From: CAZOHG01 sp964579725
GTDB lineage: Bacteria > Zhuqueibacterota > JdFR-76 > BMS3Abin05
NCBI GenBank assembly: GCA_964579725.1
Contig: CAZOHG010000004.1
Coordinates: 43,481 to 107,480, forward strand
Length of the DNA: 64,000 nt
Direction: 5' to 3'
This document shows positions 62,209 through 64,000 of this stretch, piece after piece. The notes under the pieces were generated by a model. That model was not told the DNA's origin and ran no database searches. It saw only the letters and a program-made list of their open reading frames with translations. The position numbers and the translations under genes were made by a program. Each line of letters starts with the position of its first letter. Positions within the stretch are counted from its first letter, which is position 1.

Positions 62209-63165
62209 CTAATTTTCAGATTCCCAACGGCGGCTCACGGCCTTTCGGTACCCCCGAACCACAATGTCCCCGTTTCTCTTTACTTCCACGGTCGCGTAGG
62301 CATTGTTTTCTTTTCCCGAACCCTCGACCAGCGCCTTGAGGGTGTAGTAATGGATACCGTTGATCTGGCTGTAGCCGCCCTCGTGTTTGTGCCCCTGAAA
62401 AACCGCCAGCACACGTTTGGAATTTTCCAAAACGGCGCGCACCGCCGCCGCATTTTTGACAAACAAATCCCCTTCTCCGTCCAGCGGTTGGTGCACAAAA
62501 ACAATAGCCGGTTGCCGCGTGGCATTAAGTTCCCGCTTCAGCCAGGCCAATTCTTCAGCCGGAATAGCGGTGTCTTTCCAGTCAAAGTCCCCTCGACAAT
62601 ATTCTTTTCCGTCCTTGCGAAAATCGGCATCCAACACCAGGAATCGAATGCCGTTACGAGAAAAGGCGTAAAACCGGGCGTGAGGGGGGATGCGGGTGTT
62701 GGTGACGGCCCGCAGAAATTCGTCCTTGGAAATCGAATCCACGTCGTGGTTACCCAAAACATGGTAGGTGGGCCCCCGGAATTTTTGAAAAACTCCCTCA
62801 ATCTTTCTCAAATACTCCAGTGTTTTGGTAGAATTTGGTGGGACGTCCATGTCCTTAAAATCCCCTAATTCGATGAGAAAATGCACCCCTTTCTTGTTCA
62901 TGAGAGCCACACACTCGGCCATTTTTTGTGCGGACTGCCGGTAAAAGCGCGTGCCCCGCGGCGGTGTGTCCGCGTAATGGGGATCGGTCACCATTCCAAA
63001 GAGGATTTGCCGATTCGATGCAAAACTGCCCGTCGGATCGAACAAAGCTCCCGTCGCAACTCCCGCCAACGCCGCGCCGGAAAATCGGAGAAAATCTCGG
63101 CGCGTCAAAACCCAGCGCCCCCTTTCTTCCGAGGTGTTCGTTTCCAACTTGTCCGTACCGTCCAT
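62209..63165 (-). CDS. Tat-exported calcineurin-like metallophosphoesterase
   Basis: A periplasmic phosphoesterase with two metals. The twin-arginine signal (LTRRDFLRFSGAALAGVATGA) comes after an unusual 20-residue N-terminal region. The calcineurin motifs are MVTDPHYAD (D-x-H), ELGDFKD (GD), VLGNHDVD (GNHD), VFVHQPLD (VHxP) and FQGHKHEGG (GHxH). The length is 318 aa. It lies 21 bases downstream of the serine-hydrolase gene stop and may form a unit with it. The substrate is unknown. Confidence 0.9.
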   Translation of the reverse strand: MDGTDKLETNTSEERGRWVLTRRDFLRFSGAALAGVATGALFDPTGSFASNRQILFGMVTDPHYADTPPRGTRFYRQSAQKMAECVALMNKKGVHFLIELGDFKDMDVPPNSTKTLEYLRKIEGVFQKFRGPTYHVLGNHDVDSISKDEFLRAVTNTRIPPHARFYAFSRNGIRFLVLDADFRKDGKEYCRGDFDWKDTAIPAEELAWLKRELNATRQPAIVFVHQPLDGEGDLFVKNAAAVRAVLENSKRVLAVFQGHKHEGGYSQINGIHYYTLKALVEGSGKENNAYATVEVKRNGDIVVRGYRKAVSRRWESEN

Positions 63166-63186
63166 TTGAACCCTCCGTAAAAGGAG

Positions 63187-64000
63187 TTATTTCGATCGGT
63201 TCAGATTGTCCGCAATAGAGCCGGCAACCGCGTTGGCCACGTAACTCCTGAGTTGCACGACACTTCCCTTGTCCTTGGGATGCACGCGGTTGGTGAGTAG
63301 AATCACCACGGTTTGTGACACAGGATCAATGACAATAGAAGTGCCCGTGTAGCCGGTGTGTCCAAAGGTTTGGTTCGAAAACAAATCGCCCTGATTAGAC
63401 GCAAAAGCCGAGCTCAAATCCCAGCCAAGACCCCGACCTGAAAAAGCCACCTTTGGGTAAACGTGGGTCATTTTGGCAACGGTCTCGGGACTTAAAATGC
63501 GGACGCCGTGGTACTCCCCGCCGTGGAGAAGCATTTCGGCGAAAATAAACATATCGGGCGCGTTGGAAAAAAGTCCGGCGTTCCCGGAAATCCCCCCTTG
63601 CAATCGTGCCAGCGGGTCGTGTACCACGCCGCGAAGGGGTTTTCCGTGGATGACCTCCGTGGGCACTACCTGTTTCAAAAGCTTTTTGGGCGGTTTGAAC
63701 ATGGTGTGGGTCATGCCCAGCGGCCCGAAAATGTACCGGTGGGAAAATTCAGCGACGTTTAATCCCGAAATCTTTTTCACAATGGCCGCCAGTGTAATAA
63801 ACCCCAGACAACTGTAGTGGAAGGCTTCACCCGGCGCACTGATTTTGGGCAGTCTGGCGATGTAATAGGTGAGCGAGTCCGGCGGAGTGGGATTGCCGAA
63901 AATCCGTTCCACAAATTTGGGGTTGGTGTACGGAGTAAGCCCCGAAGTGTGCGTGAGCAAATGGTAAATTCGCGCGTCGGCCGCGTACTCGTCGTCCCGG
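63187..64000 (-). CDS. Serine hydrolase of the beta-lactamase/penicillin-binding class C type (5' truncated by window)
   Basis: The frame stays open to the right edge of the window: upstream of 63960 it still reads DARIYHLLTHTSGL, the classic stretch after the S-x-x-K of class C serine hydrolases, so the SxxK and N-terminus lie outside. Visible features include FHYSCLGFITLAAIV (the Y-x-N-like tyrosine region reads YSC), GGISGNAGLFSNAPDM and FGHTGYTGTSIVID with the HTG motif. Related enzymes act on esters, D-peptides or cell-wall precursors. Here YSN is changed to YSC, which is uncommon. It is followed by the phosphoesterase gene after 21 bases. Confidence 0.85.
   Translation of the reverse strand, partial: RDDEYAADARIYHLLTHTSGLTPYTNPKFVERIFGNPTPPDSLTYYIARLPKISAPGEAFHYSCLGFITLAAIVKKISGLNVAEFSHRYIFGPLGMTHTMFKPPKKLLKQVVPTEVIHGKPLRGVVHDPLARLQGGISGNAGLFSNAPDMFIFAEMLLHGGEYHGVRILSPETVAKMTHVYPKVAFSGRGLGWDLSSAFASNQGDLFSNQTFGHTGYTGTSIVIDPVSQTVVILLTNRVHPKDKGSVVQLRSYVANAVAGSIADNLNRSK

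Overview
The window looks like a chromosomal piece from an uncultivated-type, Gram-negative, probably anaerobic bacterium. I would place it tentatively in the FCB superphylum, near Calditrichota/KSB1-like lineages. This rests on gene content only. There are several outer-membrane barrels (a PorV/FadL-like protein, a TPR-barrel export porin, a protease-propeller-barrel fusion), lipoproteins and a TolC. Anaerobic traits are a Tat-exported superoxide reductase, a rubrerythrin-like protein and an ATP-driven dehydratase/activator pair. I saw no rRNA, tRNA, CRISPR array, integrase, phage or transposase gene, so the window reads as a stable chromosomal region.

Layout. 1-6171 (+): the tail of a Pel-type exopolysaccharide locus (PelA-like deacetylase cut by the window edge, PelF, PelG, and a PelB-like TPR/barrel porin). 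6242-13067 (+): a sodium/solute symporter behind a promoter and leader hairpin, a lipoprotein alpha/beta hydrolase and a cytoplasmic GH38 alpha-mannosidase, followed by a palindromic intergenic repeat. 13536-19054 (-): a five-gene MacAB-TolC-type operon headed by a Yip1-family membrane protein. 19412-22920 (-): a PTS operon IIC-IID-HPr-EI without IIA or IIB, behind a near-consensus sigma70 promoter. 23176-25417 (-): a second MacB-like permease without its own ATPase, overlapping the reading frame of a polyprenyl diphosphate synthase. 25967-35861 (-): a branched-chain/carboxylate ABC transporter (LivG-H-M-J-F) mixed with two acyl-CoA ligases, a CBS-CBS-ACT protein and a GNAT acetyltransferase. 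The last two resemble the AcuB/AcuA regulators of acyl-CoA synthetases.

36248-38206 (+): a HAD-like protein with an altered active-site motif, and FabH, ending at a strong terminator. 38323-45930 (-): envelope genes, namely two aromatic-rich lipoproteins around a PorV-like barrel, a nitroreductase, and a 1040-residue secreted multidomain protein with an HEXXH motif and calcium-binding repeats. 46067-49311 (-): a divergent transketolase and a UPF0173 metallo-hydrolase. 49483-52929 (-): SDR, FolE and a PTPS-type enzyme packed together, which is the enzyme set of tetrahydrobiopterin synthesis, preceded by superoxide reductase and NadA. 53192-56609 (-): NCS2 purine permease, endonuclease IV, a ferritin-like protein and a zinc-ribbon membrane protein. 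56676-64000 (-): the protease/TolB-propeller/barrel protein with an overlapping cupin, a 2-hydroxyacyl-CoA dehydratase-type pair, a Tat-exported phosphoesterase, and a serine hydrolase cut by the right edge.

I did not find one obviously new system. The parts I would follow up first are the biopterin-type operon, the acyl-CoA ligase cluster with AcuA/AcuB-like genes, the 1040-residue secreted protein, the incomplete PTS, and the single-subunit dehydratase/activator pair. All functions are assigned by reading motifs; no database search was possible.
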